Source: Chiridota heheva (lineage: Eukaryota > Echinodermata > Holothuroidea > Apodida > Chiridotidae). From it: a DNA stretch of 64,000 nucleotides. Positions 15,190 to 27,690 of this stretch are shown here, piece after piece. The notes beneath the pieces were generated by a model that was not told the DNA's origin, did no database searches, and saw only the letters and a program-made list of their open reading frames with translations. Positions within the stretch are counted from its first letter, which is position 1. Each line of letters opens with the position of its first letter. The position numbers and the translations under genes are program-made. The DNA lies in NCBI GenBank assembly GCA_020152595.1, contig JAIGNY010004521.1, forward strand, positions 30,001 through 94,000. The letters are read 5' to 3'.

Positions 15190-17010
15190 TACAAATTAAC
15201 TATTATTTTACATAAAGTGTAAAATATTCACTTACAACATATTTGTTTCAATAGCTGTAGGCCTACCTCAGTTTTATATTAGAAAGCTAAACTTAAGTTA
15301 CTGAAATCAAAGAGCTTCCACTGAATTAACCTATTGTCAGCCTGATGAAATGTGCAATATTAATTAAAGGTTCTCTGATTTAAGCGCTGTTATCTTTCAG
15401 TTTCAATGTGTCAAATACTTTTAGTTTTTGTTCTTGAACATCCTTTTGAACTATAAAATAGCTCTTAATGTTTAATGTAAAGCACTAAAAAATAGTTTAA
15501 TTTTTAGAGTTGGCATAATGGCAACCCATGAACAGTTTTAGGTTTAAAGCAGTGTATTTGGACTTTGCTAAGACAGCTAGACTTAATAAAAATCATTTGA
15601 TATATCATAATGATAGTTTACCAAAAATTTAAACAGGTGAAATATGTGTTAATAATATTTGTATACGAGAAAAAGAAAACATTGCTGTGAGTTGTATTAA
15701 CAGGGTGGGTGCCTGACAGTAACTTGCATATAAGCATGACATTAAAACTTAAATTGTAATATCTTCTTATTGCATGCTGAGGTAATTAATTCTTAATAGA
15801 AAATATATGAAGAACTACGCACTCTCTTTTAGTAATGTGAGGCAAAATACTTCGCAAATGATTTATGAAGTGAACTAAAGTGTAGTATTTTTATACCTAA
15901 AATCAGCAAACTTTGTGAAGTGAAGCTGATGAAAGTATAGTAACTGCAGTATTATCTTAATGCTAATGTTTCTTTTTATTCTTCTTATTATTTTTTTCAA
16001 GTTACTTTTAAATTCCTTGTTAATACAAAAAATGTAAGTTTGAGACAAGGACAGGGTGACACTAGGCAGTTAAAGTTGTAGGGTAAATTAACTGTCTAGT
16101 TAACTTCAGGAGAAAATTTATGGTCGGTGAAAGCTAAGATGAACAATGTTTGTGATTGCTCAGTCTCCCTTCATAATTCAATTGAAATAGGCCTAAGTTT
16201 AAAGAATTTTCTTTAGGGATTAAAATAACCATAACAAAATTTTAAATTGAATTATTTCACTTAGACCAAAAAGTTGTCATTTTTGTCTAAATTGACATTT
16301 AACCTTGTAGGCCTACGCCCGCCGCCTGTGGTGGAAATATCCCTAGAGTACGTCGTCTAAAATTTGTTAGGACCAGCGATGCGGCATGTTCGAGATTTGG
16401 CTAAAAATCGATTCAAAATCTTCACACGTACGTAGGCCAGAACCCATGTATACTGAGTATTGACAGACCTATTCTATGGCGAAATCATGCCAACGTCTTC
16501 AAGTTATGCCAATCTTATTTAAATTATCTTGCAGAACTGGAACAACGCAAGTGGTAGGCCTAAAGTTAGTGACAAAATGATTCAACATTAATTTAGTAAT
16601 TTATGACTTTTGTTCTTAATGATAATGGTTCCCGTCCTCCAAAAAAATCTTTAAAAGAAACTTGGCAGGTTTTCAGGTCTGCACAACGCCATTTAATCTA
16701 AACGGAAATCTAAAAACAGCATTGTTCAGTGATATGAAAAACATTTTCAAAACTCGCGCTCTATCGTATCTTGTTGTTTTCTCCACGCGGCCCAGCCGGT
16801 ACACTATCACTCAGTCACTCTGTCCGTTATCACTCACTTACTCGTCGCATACACCTGTACACGCTGCACTGTCCACCAGCCTCGCATAGTTGACCATGCT
16901 GAAACAAGTATGGCGTCCATAAATGCATCACGATTTTTGTGCACAGAAGTTTCGGCTCTCGGCCTTCGGCCTGTACGTAGTATAGGGCGAATGACGTCAC
17001 GCTCTCTGAT

Positions 17011-18236
17011 ATACGTAGAGTAAAATATGATAATATCTAAAGATAAGAAAGTAAAGTCTGATGAGGTATATGCGCATGTAGTTAGGTGCCACCATCTTTT
17101 AGGTACGGATTTCGTTTGATATCATGTACACAAATCGTCGCACTGCGCGTTCAAACCCCCAAAAAGTGTCTGCCACCTTACGCGTCACCGCTATCCGCAT
17201 CATGACGTCGGTGCACCTACGTCACCCGCGCACGATGCAGGAAATCATCCAATCACCGGTCAAAGAATAGTAAACAAACAAAGAGTGTACAGAAAAAAAA
17301 GCTCTTGGTTGCCCTCCATGTGTTGGCATCTTTCGTATCAAAAATGAATGTTGCTAAAATGAAAAACATTCATTTTTGGTTATTTTGCGTTTACAAATGG
17401 TTATTTTTGCAATTTCTTTTTTTGTTTTTGATTACTAAAAGTGTGTCTCTGCTTTTCACATTGTCAATACGCGTAATCCGTGTACAGTGGGCACATTACA
17501 TAAAAACTTACTTCTGGTATTAAAGGGGTACCCAGCTGAGCGCGTGTAACGACACATGCATATGCTCTATTAGGTGCCCATTTGCGCATTTACGCTTCTT
17601 GGATAAATCACACACATATTGTGTTTTAGCAAGGCGATGTAGAAGGTGACTGTGCATTTGAGGAAAATTGAGCGTATTTTTCCTGCGTTGTTTGTTTTAT
17701 CACTATTGTCCGACAGAAGCGTCTATCGCGCAAATTGCACTGTTACGTCACACGTCACACATAGCGACGTCTCGAATGTATAACTTGACTAATGTGAAAG
17801 ATTATTTACTTACTTATTCTACTTATCAATTTTATATACTACGCTTTGATTTCACGCTTTGAGATTAAAGATGATCACGTTTGTTATTTTTTACGTATTT
17901 TATAACTTAATTTTGCTCTTTAGAACAATAATTGTGTATCTTGGAGGAGGTCGTAAATTTTCATCGTCATTCGATGGTAAGTTATGTGGGCCTAAGTGTT
18001 CTTAACATGTCCTTAGATGTTTTTCCGGTTCACCTTTATATCCACACATTCCTTTCCTTTATATTAAGTTATGTCACATGCTACTTACTTTTAATCATGC
18101 AAATTAGGATGTGAAATGCTAGTCATATTTAGTTGTTATGCTTTGTTAAATTGGTCTATTATGTTTATTTTAATTGTAATGTCATGTGTCCCAAATTATC
18201 CAATTATGTTTGGGGTTATATTTTTGGAGGGGGAGG
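17011..18236 (+). other. Upstream region of kinase copy B, no gene seen
   Basis: Paralogous to about 490-1640. It keeps the CRE-like 'catgacgtcggtgcaccta' block (17202-17220) and the 'cgcgcacgatgcaggaaatc' block (17228-17247). The only other feature is an added 'ctcttggttgccctccatgt' stretch at 17301 that copy A lacks. No coding region supported. Confidence 0.4.
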
Positions 18237-18500
18237 GGGCAGTTACTGAGAATGCATTATGATGCTGGGAGTTCTGAGTATAGTTTGGAGATTTCGGCGG
18301 ATACTTCACATGTACGAACTGAATAAAGCTAAAGCACTACCAACATTGTGTCTAACTTTTTTAATTGACCTACATATGAAAAGGATCTGTTTGTCTGGCC
18401 CGTCACTATATTATTTTGTTATACAGTACATCCTGTAATTCGTACTGTTAATTCGACCACACGACACATTTCATTGGTGGGTTCTTCTCAGTAACTGCCC
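18237..18500. mobile_element. MITE-like element with 16-bp perfect TIRs
   Basis: 'gggcagttactgagaa' (18237-18252) is the exact reverse complement of 'ttctcagtaactgccc' (18485-18500). The segment falls where copy A reads on without it ('ttggggttatacttttaaag', 1640, then 'gcattgtcaaaaata', 1662), so it is an insertion specific to copy B. The extra sequence continues about 90 bp to the right (to near 18590). No target-site duplication was identified. No coding capacity. Confidence 0.7.
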
Positions 18501-19306
18501 TTTTTTCAGAGAGGCACGGCCGATTGTGGCATTGTGCTTTTTAATTTAAACTGTTATATTTCAAAGTTGTTGCATTCACAGGCACTCCCTTAACATTGTC
18601 AAAAATATGGCTAAACTTTTCATCACCAGTGTAGATTAGCCTACGATTCGCCAAGCCTGATAGAATCGACTGAATTTAGTTGCATTTTATTTCAAACTTA
18701 TTCCTGACAGGGGGAATATACTTTTTACCGTTCAAGGAAAGTTTGAAACCATTTTCCAGAGGGTGAAGACAGTGGCGTGCGCAGGTCGGGGAAGTGGTCT
18801 CAAAAGTTTTTACTTTGGCATTTTGAAACCTTAAACTGTGACTAAATGATAAAATTCGAACTTCCTTGAAATGCTCTACCCTTATAAATTATTTGTTTAA
18901 CAGTCGATAAGAGAGTATATGAATACGGAGGTTTAAGGGCGAAAATTAAAGAAACATTATATTGGGTGTAAAGCATAATCTCAGATTACTGTTAATTAGT
19001 TTTTAAGGCAAATTGTCGGATAATCACAATTTCACAAAATTATATGTATATGTAATGTAGATTGAACCATGGCCAGATGGTGGAATTGTTGACATCAAAG
19101 AGATGGAATGGATGAAATTGCAGTTGCAGCCAAATTTTTCAAATGGGTTAATCGTTTAACCCATTTGAAAAATTCGGTTGCAAATGTAATTTTATCAATT
19201 CCTTCTGCACCAGTCTATGAGCTAAACAAACAATGCTTCAATGTTTACATATCATCCTAATCATTGTCCTGTACATAAGTCAAATAAATAACGTGGCTGA
19301 AATAGG

Positions 19307-19948
19307 ATGATGGGTGAGGTAAACAACTTACCTCGCCTTCCTAATTGAACTTGATAAGTCAGTTAGTATAGTCGGGTATTCACAAATAAAGTTGACTCTC
19401 TTGTGGTTTTTCTTTTCCATTAGCCAATGAAACAAAGAAAACTCTAGCCACAACTTCTTGCCAAACATATGAGAAATATTTCAAACCACCGGTAACTGCA
19501 CTTGAAAGAAACTCATTGAGGAACGGGAAGAGCCAGAGAGGAGACGCAAGTCGGGCAAAAGAGGAGGATATAGGCCTCAAGACAGAATAAGAAAAGGTAA
19601 TCACTTGGCTTGATTTGTGGTGGTGGTGGAGAGAAGGAAGATGGCGATAATGATGATGATGAGGATGAGGATGATGTCGATGATGATGATGATGGTGGTG
19701 GTGGTGATGATGATGATGAGGATGATCATGTCGATGATGATAATGATGATGGTGGTGGTTGTGGTGGTGGTAGTGATGATGATGGTGGTTGTGATGCTGG
19801 TGGTGGTGATGATGGTGGTCATGATGATGATGTTGTCGATGATGATGATGATGATGATGTCGATGATGATGATGATGGTGGTGGTTGTGGTGGTGGTGAT
19901 GATGATAATGATGATGATGATGATGATGTCGATGATGATGATAATGTC

Positions 19949-20001
<53 letters not shown>

Positions 20002-21176
20002 CGACGACGACGATAATGATGATGATTTCGACGACGACGATAATGATGATGATGTTGTTATTAGTGAAAAATGAAAAAATAGACATTCCGTTGTGCTATC
20101 TTTGACATCTGGCTTTACCCAAGTGACCGACTCATTCTTTGATATTTTTTTCAGACACCAGAAGGACAAAACTGGATCCACAGCAAGCCGCTTGGCAATT
20201 GGGGTACCAACTGAAAGAAAAGCTAGGCTCCGGTCAGTTTGAAACGGTTTTCAGGGCGACCAATAAGATGAGAAAGGTAACGATTATTATTCATAATCAC
20301 GCATATGTTCTATTATCTGATTATTAGTGCCAGACGGTGTCTACCATACACAACAGAATGCCTTTTCCAGAATTACGCCTCATTAAAAAAAAAAAAAAAA
20401 AATCAGAAAAAGTAATTATGAACAGTGGATCATTAATGACAATTTATACTCCTTTTCTTAGGTTGCGATTAAATTCATTGCAGAAGAGGATGTCGTCGAC
20501 TGGTCACAAACGACGCGCACAGGCCAAGCCATTCCATCAAAAGTACTAGCACTTTCTTGTCTACGAGGGGTCAAAGGAGTCATCGATATGTATGGTGATA
20601 CGCCATGTATCATTAAAGGCAAGCACTACTGGGCACTTGCGATGGAGCATCCTACAAGTTGTGTGTCCATGGCCGACCTAATCCATCAGCATGGGCATTT
20701 GGAGGAGGACCATGCGATGGCTCCACGATATATGTGCAACTGTTGTCGAAATATATAAACATGGATGGGTACATTGTGATATCAAGCCAGATAACATCCT
20801 AGTGATCAACATAAACTGCATTCAATTAATCGACTTTGGACGAGCAGCAAAGGTACAAGAGGATGGAAAATGCATGGCCAGCTGGGGTGGTGACGAACAA
20901 TATTGTGTACCACCGGAGTGCAATTACGATGGGTTCGACCATCTTGATGGAACGGTTTGGTCGATGGGAGTGTTATTTTATTATATGTTGTTTGGGAGAG
21001 TTCCTTTTAATAATCCGGCAGCAGAAGCTGCAAAGAGAAACAGCCTCAGGTTTCGGGGGAAAATAAGTAATATCGCTAAAGACATGCTTCGAAGCATGTT
21101 GGCCCCGAGACCACAAAAAAGGATTTCTCTCTTTAATTTAAATGAAATATTGAAAGCAGGATTTCGTACAAAATAG
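19307..21176 (+). pseudogene. PIM-like kinase, frameshifted copy B
   Basis: The four exons of the intact gene are recognisable at 19307-19313, from 19424, 20155-20276 and 20462-21176, with splice sites kept. Three lesions argue against function. Exon 2 has lost one base ('aagtcgggcaaaag', near 19547-19560, versus 'aggtcgtggcagaag'), which puts a TAA in frame near its end. Exon 4 has lost five bases at about 20718 ('catgcgatggctccacg' versus 'catgcgatcctgttgctccacg'), leading to a stop at 'atataa' before the catalytic loop. The glycine loop reads GSGQFE. Downstream of the deletion the frame with HCDIKPDN, DFG and PPE is otherwise almost identical to copy A, so inactivation looks recent. A truncated product from an internal start is possible but unsupported. 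Confidence 0.85.
19615..20062. repeat. (GAT)n/(GGT)n/(GTC GAT) complex trinucleotide repeat
   Basis: This interrupted triplet array lies in the intron between pseudo-exons 2 and 3. It is less pure than its two paralogues in copy A, with many GGT, GTC and 'ttcgacgacgacgataatga' interruptions (20000 and 20030). Confidence 0.95.
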
Positions 21177-24100
21177 TCATAAACTTGCGGAATAATGAAA
21201 TCTTGCAATTTGTTTCGCCTCTTCGTAAGATGATCTGCAACTCATTTTATGAAATGGGGCCCCAAATAACAAAAATCATTATCATTTTTATTATTAACAT
21301 TTCGATACATTCGCCATTCCTATGAATTATTGATGTGCAAAATATATGAAAATCATTCAATAAATCACAAGCTTATTTATAAATATATTGTTGTATTTCT
21401 AATATGGTCATTTCTTTTTAGCAGTGGCAAACCGTGCATGTTTTGAGTGGGGTTGTACGTAAGCATTTACCTATTTAATCAGCCCCCTTGTTTTACCTAT
21501 TAAGTAAGCCACCTGAATTTGCAAACTTGCCTCCCGTAGGAATTCCCCAAATTAAATTTGGAAACATTTCCCGAAAATTGACAAACATTTCCTATTTCCC
21601 CAAAGCGAAGAAAAATTGGCTGAAAATGTACAAAATTTCCAGAAAATTTACATAAATTTCCGAAAACAGAACACTCCAAAAGAATATAGACTTCCCAATA
21701 AACAATTATTTCCTGACTCTTTCTATATGCACCTGCGTTTGGCACGTCACTTATGATTTTTAGGAATAAAGAAGCTCATTAGTATACGGAATTTTAAGTT
21801 AAAGAAATACCCCTTCCCTCGAAATACCGAAAACGTCCAAGTTTTGGCGACCAACGGTATCAAGGTATAGAGGAAACTGTATGCAAGGCATCTCCAATTT
21901 TTAAAATCGTACTTTTTCTACATAAACAGTGACCTACAATTAGCGACTTGCCGTGTTCAATAATTTACGGAAAAGACATAAAATACCGACAGATTTATGC
22001 ACCCACCTCTCACTCTCCGTAGATTCGCCCTAAAGTTTACAGTTTCTTTTTTATCATTATAATTTTTGAATGGACCATCTTTTCCGAAATCGCAGGTCAT
22101 TCACGAGATAGCAAATCAGACAAAATATCAGTACTTATTGTTCGATGTGCTTCTGGGAAATGTCCATGTGCGCGAAGTGAATTGGCAATGTGAGAAAAAA
22201 CATTCATTGCATTATACACTTATAATTGACATTAAAATGCGGTGCAAACTGAACTTCCAAGCCTCTATAAACGGAAACTTCTAAAAAGCAAAAAGAAATG
22301 TGGTCATCACTTATTTTTGTTCCAATTTACACCGTTTTCGCTATTGTCAAGCATGAGTTTTCACTTATTTTAAGGGCCCCCTGTTTGAACACACATTTCT
22401 TGTCGCAATTTTAACGAGCCCTTTATGACCCGGGCCCCCTACAAATTTCGGGCCCAGGCGGCAATACCCTTTGACAACTCCCCCCCCCCCTCCTCCCCTC
22501 CTCTCGGCTGTACCGATCATGGATGGGTTCCTGTAGAATAAAACTAGAAAAAACATCCCTAATGTAGAATTTGGGGTATAAAAAGGAAAACAATTATGGG
22601 AAATTGCCATATCCGGGACGCCAAGCAGGTTGATAAAGACACCGTCAAAATAGGTTTATTAAATGTTTTATAGGCTCCTTAAACTAACATTTCTCACCAA
22701 TTAGCTTCCGGATTCCCGATCCTATGTCCCCTTCCTGCCCGTACCTCGCTGACGCGCCCCCGTTGCCATGCCCCTCCCATGTCCCCCTCCAAATGGCAAG
22801 GAATATATGAAGTTTACTTTGAAAAACTAGATCTTCATGTTATAAGATAACTAATCTGTTAATGAATCAAATGAATAGAACGTAGCAAGACAAGTAATCT
22901 ATAAAATATGCTCTAAACTAACAGCCCCCATGATGCAAGAGATTCTCGTCAGAATAAGATTTCGACAATTTGCGTTTTTCTTTAATGATTTGTAATTTAC
23001 TAACATATATTGAAGGATGACAACAGTTTTTTCGTGCCCCACCTTTTTTATACACACTCGGAAAAGCAAACTAACCTCAACGTTTCTAGGCGCTATCGAC
23101 TTTCCCCGGATACCGTATAATGGTAAAGCACGGACGTGATCAACAGCTCCATTTCATGAAGATTTTTGAGCACCATCCAAGGACAATCACTCCTGTATTA
23201 TGTAATTAGCTGACCTCCCAGGTAGTTGACAAAAAAAGATGTCATTTTGTCATTATTTTGAACATCATAAGGTTTATAATTCCATTATTTATATCTTCCT
23301 ACCTGGCTTAGTTTTGAAATTTGTTGCAGAAATAGCAAGGGGCGGATTCTCATATGGTTGTTTTACTCATGCGCCCAAACACCCAAACCCGCTCGTACCG
23401 TTTGACCGTGTTTTATCAAGCTTGTGAGTCCTCATGGCTTAGGTTGAGGTTACCGACGACTATGCTTTTATTACTGCAGTGGCGTCGCTAATGGAGATGG
23501 GAAGGGGAAAGAGGATGGGGGAGGGGGAGGGGGGGGGGCATAGGGAACATATTCCCAAATATTTACTGTAATCCCGAATGCCTCCCCCTCCCCGTCAATT
23601 AGAAACCGGCATATAAATATCACGCATTAATGAATATTTTATGTTCTCGTATTTGGCATGCAGATATATGTGAAATTTATCATGTTTCATCAATTCATTG
23701 CCTAAAAAAAAGAAAAGAAACCTATACAGCTTAAAAAAAAATAGAAGCCTATACAGCTATACAGACGGCAATAGCTCCTTTGACACCTCTGCTTCCCCCT
23801 CCCTTCCCACGCGGTACCGAGAATGAGTTGCTGTACAATAGAACTGAGACATACATCTCTAACATAGGACGTGGTATAAAAAGAGAAACTATATCCGACT
23901 TTTTGCACGGTACCAAAGTATGAAGTTGTCCGAATCAGCATCATGTCGAGTGGGGTGGACACAATTCCGATATCCAGCCGAGTCGGGCATGATTCAGACA
24001 TATATCTCTGATCTCTGAACATTTGAGGGGCTTTTTGAAGTATGTGGATAGTGTTTTACTTTGTTATGAAAGTTCGGGTCCGTCGATAAGGGGGAGGCAA

Positions 24101-24260
24101 TGTAAGACTTTTGGCACGGGGGAGTTTTAACATTTGAGCAGTGGGGGACAAACTTGGAGAAAATGCAATCAAGCATAAGATTACCAGAGAGACTGGAGAC
24201 ATTTCAAGCTCGCGTGATTGCCACCATCGATAAGCGAGTACCTTTACTTTTGCAAAATCA
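21177..24260. other. Kinase pseudogene 3' flank and gene-free stretch
   Basis: 21177-21840 and 22591-23142 pair with copy A; 21840-22590 has no counterpart there. A 'cagtggcgtcgctaatgg' (23479-23496) followed by a G-rich tract looks like one end of a hAT-type MITE, but no matching right end was identified. Open frames (for example 22066-22284 and 23239-23427) show no recognisable motifs. No gene is supported. Confidence 0.45.
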
Positions 24261-24269
24261 AGGCAAGAA

Positions 24270-24840
24270 AGCACATATTTCCTATCACGGTCCAAAAGAT
24301 GTTAATGCCTCTAATTGTATTATCTTAATTTCTCGAAACAATTGACTGTCTGTTTTTTCAACAAATACCAGGACTTCCCTACATAAAACTAGTTTTCTAT
24401 CGACATTGAGACATTCTTTGATCATTGACAAAACTGTTGGGACACTTATATACCGCAGTGGTAAGAATAAAACACATATTCCTTATCTAATTAAGAGAGT
24501 ACGGTCTAAAAGAACTTTTTTTTTGTATTGTCTTGCCATTCTGGTAAGAATCGAGTGTCGTTTTTTCCACAAATAACATGACTTGCCTACATCTAGCCTA
24601 ACTATTTCTCTATTATTCAAGCACACGCGTTTTTACCGAAATAAAGCACATATTTCCTATTTAGGTCTACTTAAGATAGCACGGTCCAAAAGATGTTAAT
24701 GCCTTTTATTGTATTGTCTTGAATTCTCGAAACAATTGAATGTCTGTTTTTTCGACAAATACCAGGACTTCCGTACATAAAACTATTCTTGCCATGCATT
24801 GACATTTACGATATTTTTACTTATTGACATTCCTTAGACA
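24270..24840. repeat. Tandem repeat, about 190-bp units
   Basis: 'agcacatatttcctat' recurs at 24270, degenerate at about 24470 ('acacatattccttat') and at 24646. 'ggtccaaaagatgttaatgcc' type sequence follows at 24290 and 24682, and 'gtctgttttttc[ag]acaaatacca' at 24350 and 24742. There are three diverged copies. Nothing coding is seen. Confidence 0.7.
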
Positions 24841-25039
24841 ATCTTGGACAACACTTTCCGGAAAGTTTGCCTTTTGTTTAAAATTTTCACGTACAACTAT
24901 ATTTCAGGTCACCCCCCTTCCCAGCCACGCTTCTTTCCCGCTCCTCTGTCAACAAATATTTCACTAGGAAATACAGAGGCATGGAAAGCAAGTGTCAACT
25001 CATTTCACCAACATTGGACGAGAAAAGTCGTTGGAACTA

Positions 25040-25236
25040 AGCGCGTAGCCAGAGGGGGGGGGTCTGCCCCCCTCCTCCCTTCGCAAAAAAAAGAAGTTTT
25101 CGCTCACTACGGAAATACCTTTAAAAGAAGGAATACCGGTATATACTATAAAACAGGAATTAATTTTCTCTCTGAAAATGGGTTGATGGTCTAGGCCTAC
25201 CCCCCGATAGAAGAAAAAATCCTGGCTACGCGCCTG
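25040..25236. mobile_element. hAT-like MITE with target-site duplication
   Basis: The ends are 'agcgcgtagccag' on the left and the reverse complement of 'ctggctacgcgcctg' on the right, both next to C/G-rich tracts. The element is flanked by direct copies of 'gttggaacta' (25030-25039 and 25237-25246). hAT elements make 8-bp duplications and often start CAGG; the 10-bp match here includes that size. The interior (about 197 bp) has no transposase. An open frame crosses it by chance. Confidence 0.75.
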
Positions 25237-25292
25237 GTTGGAACTAGGGTGTCCTAACGACTTTAGCTCAAGATTGTAGTACATCCATACAG

Positions 25293-25440
25293 CTCTGCAC
25301 GACTAAGATCAGTCCAGCCCCCGACGCGCACAGCCGTGAAATACAAACAATAACTACATTTCACATCTCTGCTCGACTAAGATCGGTCCAGCCCCTCCCC
25401 GACGCGTACAGCCGTGAAATACAAACAAAACCATTGATGT
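25293..25440. repeat. 74-bp direct repeat, two units
   Basis: 'ctctgcacgactaagatcag' (25293) and 'ctctgctcgactaagatcgg' (25367) begin two copies. Both continue with 'gtccagcccc', 'cgacgcg', 'cagccgtgaaatacaaacaa'. Confidence 0.85.
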
Positions 25441-25750
25441 TTTCCCACTATACATTTTTCAAAGGTATTTTGTCTTTTGCGAAGAAACAAAACACAAAGT
25501 TTGCCCAATGAAATTAATCAAATGCTGATTTTATTTACTTATGCCGTTGGGCCGGTTGAAATGGCAGTAACATTTATTATTTGGTTCCTCAGATTTTTCC
25601 AATTTATGCTTTTTTCTCTAAAACCTGTATTTCTTTATAAGTCTTAAAAATTGCAAGAGAAATATTTTACAAATCTATTCCCTCTGCAAAGTATTCAAAA
25701 AAATCCTCAAAATGTTATTTTTGCATCTTTAAAATGCACTCTGCCATTTT

Positions 25751-26950
25751 TAGCTCGACTATTTAAAGAATAGTAAGAGCTATTTTACTACCCCGGCGTC
25801 GGTGCGTCGGTGTCCGGTTAAAGTTTTCATAACTTAAATTATAAATGGTGTACATTCATGTGACTTGGCACAGGAGTAGAGGACATGGGTACTGACCAAA
25901 TAAGCATGATTGGAGGGTTGTGTGTGTGCATACTAATTAGCTTATTTGCACAGCAATAAAAATATTTGTCAAGTTAAAGATTTTGGTTAAAATTTTTGGT
26001 CAAAGTTTTCATAACTTATGAATGGTGTACATTCATGAGACTTGGCATAAGGGTGGAAGACATGGGCACTGTTCGAATGAGCATGATTGGAGGGTTGTGT
26101 GTGCATACTAATTAACTTATTTGCATAACAATGAAAATATTTGTCAGGTTAAATTTTTTGATTAGTGTTCATAACTTAAATTATGAATGGTGTACATTCA
26201 TGTAACTTGGCATAGGGGTACTGTTCAAGTAAGCATGAATATGGGTTGTGTGCATACTAATTAGCTTATTTGCATAATAATGAAAATATTTGCATCTATG
26301 ATATCTTTTAAATTAAAGTGGATGTGGGGATTTTGTTTGCACAAATGATCATATATAATTAACTTAAGTTAGGAATGGTGTACATTCATGTAACTTGGCA
26401 CAGGGGTAGAGAACATGGGTACTGTTTAAATAAGCACGATTGGGTGGGGGTGTGCATACTAATTAGCTTTTTCGCATTACAATGAAAATATGTGTATCTA
26501 TGATATGTCTTAAATTGAAGCGGGAGTGGGGATTTTGTTTACACAAATGATCATATATGTAGAGAGCATTGTCTTCACTTAATGGTTAGGTGTAATGTGC
26601 ATATTAATTAGATTATTTGCATAACAATAGACTTTCGTTGAAAATATTTAACCTGGGATAATAACTTGTTATTTGGTACAGTAGTAAGTGGCATTGGTAC
26701 TGTTCAGTTGGGCATAATTGGGAGGTTGTGTGTACATACTAATTTACTTATTTGCATAGCAATGAAAATATTTGTTTCTGTGGTATCTTTTGAATTAAAG
26801 TGGGTATGGTGATTTTGCTTAAGCAAATGATCATACAGTATATGTGAAGAGCATTGTTCCCACATAATGGTGAGGTATAGTGTGATATTAATTAAGTTAA
26901 TTGCATAAAACATATTCTTTGCTGCAAAATGTTTGACCTGAGATCAAAAT
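25751..26950. repeat. Degenerate tandem repeat, about 170-190 bp units
   Basis: 'gaatggtgtacattcatg' recurs at about 25846, 26020, 26183 and 26370. Each is followed by 'acttggca', 'atgggtactg', 'gcatactaatta' and 'tatttgcata[ag]caatgaaaat', with later decayed units to about 26900. The array opens with 'agctcgactatttaaagaat' and a 'ccccggcgtcggtgcgtcgg' block (25792-25811), which looks like the head of a dispersed element. No coding region. Confidence 0.75.
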
Positions 26951-27219
26951 TATATGGCAGGCGAGACTTTCACATTTCTAATTTTGTTATGATATTTATA
27001 TTCCTGACATGAATAGGAATCAAACTGTTTGTCTTGCCATGAATAAAGTTCTAAGCAAATAAATGTTTCCACGCTTCTAAACATTTTGAAAATAGGGGTT
27101 TGGGAAATATAAACAATAAGTGGAATGTGGGGTAGAAGATGACATGATGATAAAGTAGCTGAAGGAATTAGGATGAGGGTGGGATTTCATGTGGGACAGG
27201 GTGGAATTGTATGTGGGGT

Positions 27220-27690
27220 GGGCTGGCATGTAGTGTGGGTTGGCAGGTAGGGTGGGTTGGCATGTAGTGTGGGTTGGCGTGTAGGGTGGGTTGGGTAGGG
27301 TGGGTTGGCATGTAGGGTGGGTTGGCATGTAGGGTGGGTTGGCATGTAGGGTGGGTTGGCATGTAGGGTGGGTTGGCATGTAGGGTGGGTTGGCATGTAG
27401 GGTGGGTTGGCATGTAGGGTGGGTTGGCATGTAGGGTGGGTTGGCATGTAGGGTGGGTTGGCATGTAGGGTGGGTTTGCATGTAGGGTGGGTTGGCATGT
27501 AGGGTGGGTTGGCATGTAGAGTGGGTTGGCATGTAGGGTGGGTTGGCATGTAGGGTGGGTTGGCATGTAGAGTGGGTTGGCATGTAGGGTGGGTTGGCAT
27601 GTAGGGTGGGTTGGCATGTACGGTGGGTTGGCATGTACGGTGGGTTGGCATGTACGGTGGGTTGGCATGTACAGTGGGTTGGCATGTTGG
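27220..27690. repeat. 17-bp minisatellite
   Basis: The unit 'ttggcatgtagggtggg' recurs about 27 times with point variants ('gtagagtggg', 'gtacggtggg', 'gtgtagggtggg'). More degenerate 'ggcatgtgg' copies trail to about 27850. Three minus-strand frames are open through it and read MPTHPTCQPTLHANPP-type repeats. That follows from a 17-bp unit without minus-strand stops and is not evidence for a protein. Confidence 0.95.

Larger units (their letters stand above)
13586..16940. other. AT-rich interior of the 5.5-kb segment, no certain gene
   Basis: Apart from the candidate exon at 14181-14332 and a hairpin at 15156-15189, nothing could be assigned. Base composition is AT-rich and the open frames are short with no recognisable motifs. 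The last part (16316-16940) is richer in CpG, such as 'cacgtacgtaggcc' near 16426. Confidence 0.5.
11476..17010. mobile_element. 5.5-kb copy B-specific segment with inverted terminal repeats
   Basis: Copy A reads 'cagtacataataatacgtag' at 473-492. In copy B the same sequence is split: 'cagtacataataata' (11458-11472) and 'tacgtagagtaaaatatg' (17013-17030), with 5.5 kb between. The inner ends carry an imperfect inverted repeat of about 40 bp. 'actacgcataggccgaaggc' (11487-11506) and 'cgagagacgaaact' on the left match the reverse complement of 'gccttcggcctgtacgtagt' (16962-16981) and 'agtttcggctctcg' on the right. This suggests a mobile insertion, though deletion from copy A is possible. No transposase is visible. 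Inside are a MITE, a dispersed repeat, a GC-rich minisatellite and one candidate exon. Confidence 0.55.

Noticed and set aside
20691-21176. Kinase copy B as a functional short kinase starting at the internal ATG
   Set aside because: That start is out of the original frame's N-lobe and would lack the glycine loop and the VAIK lysine.
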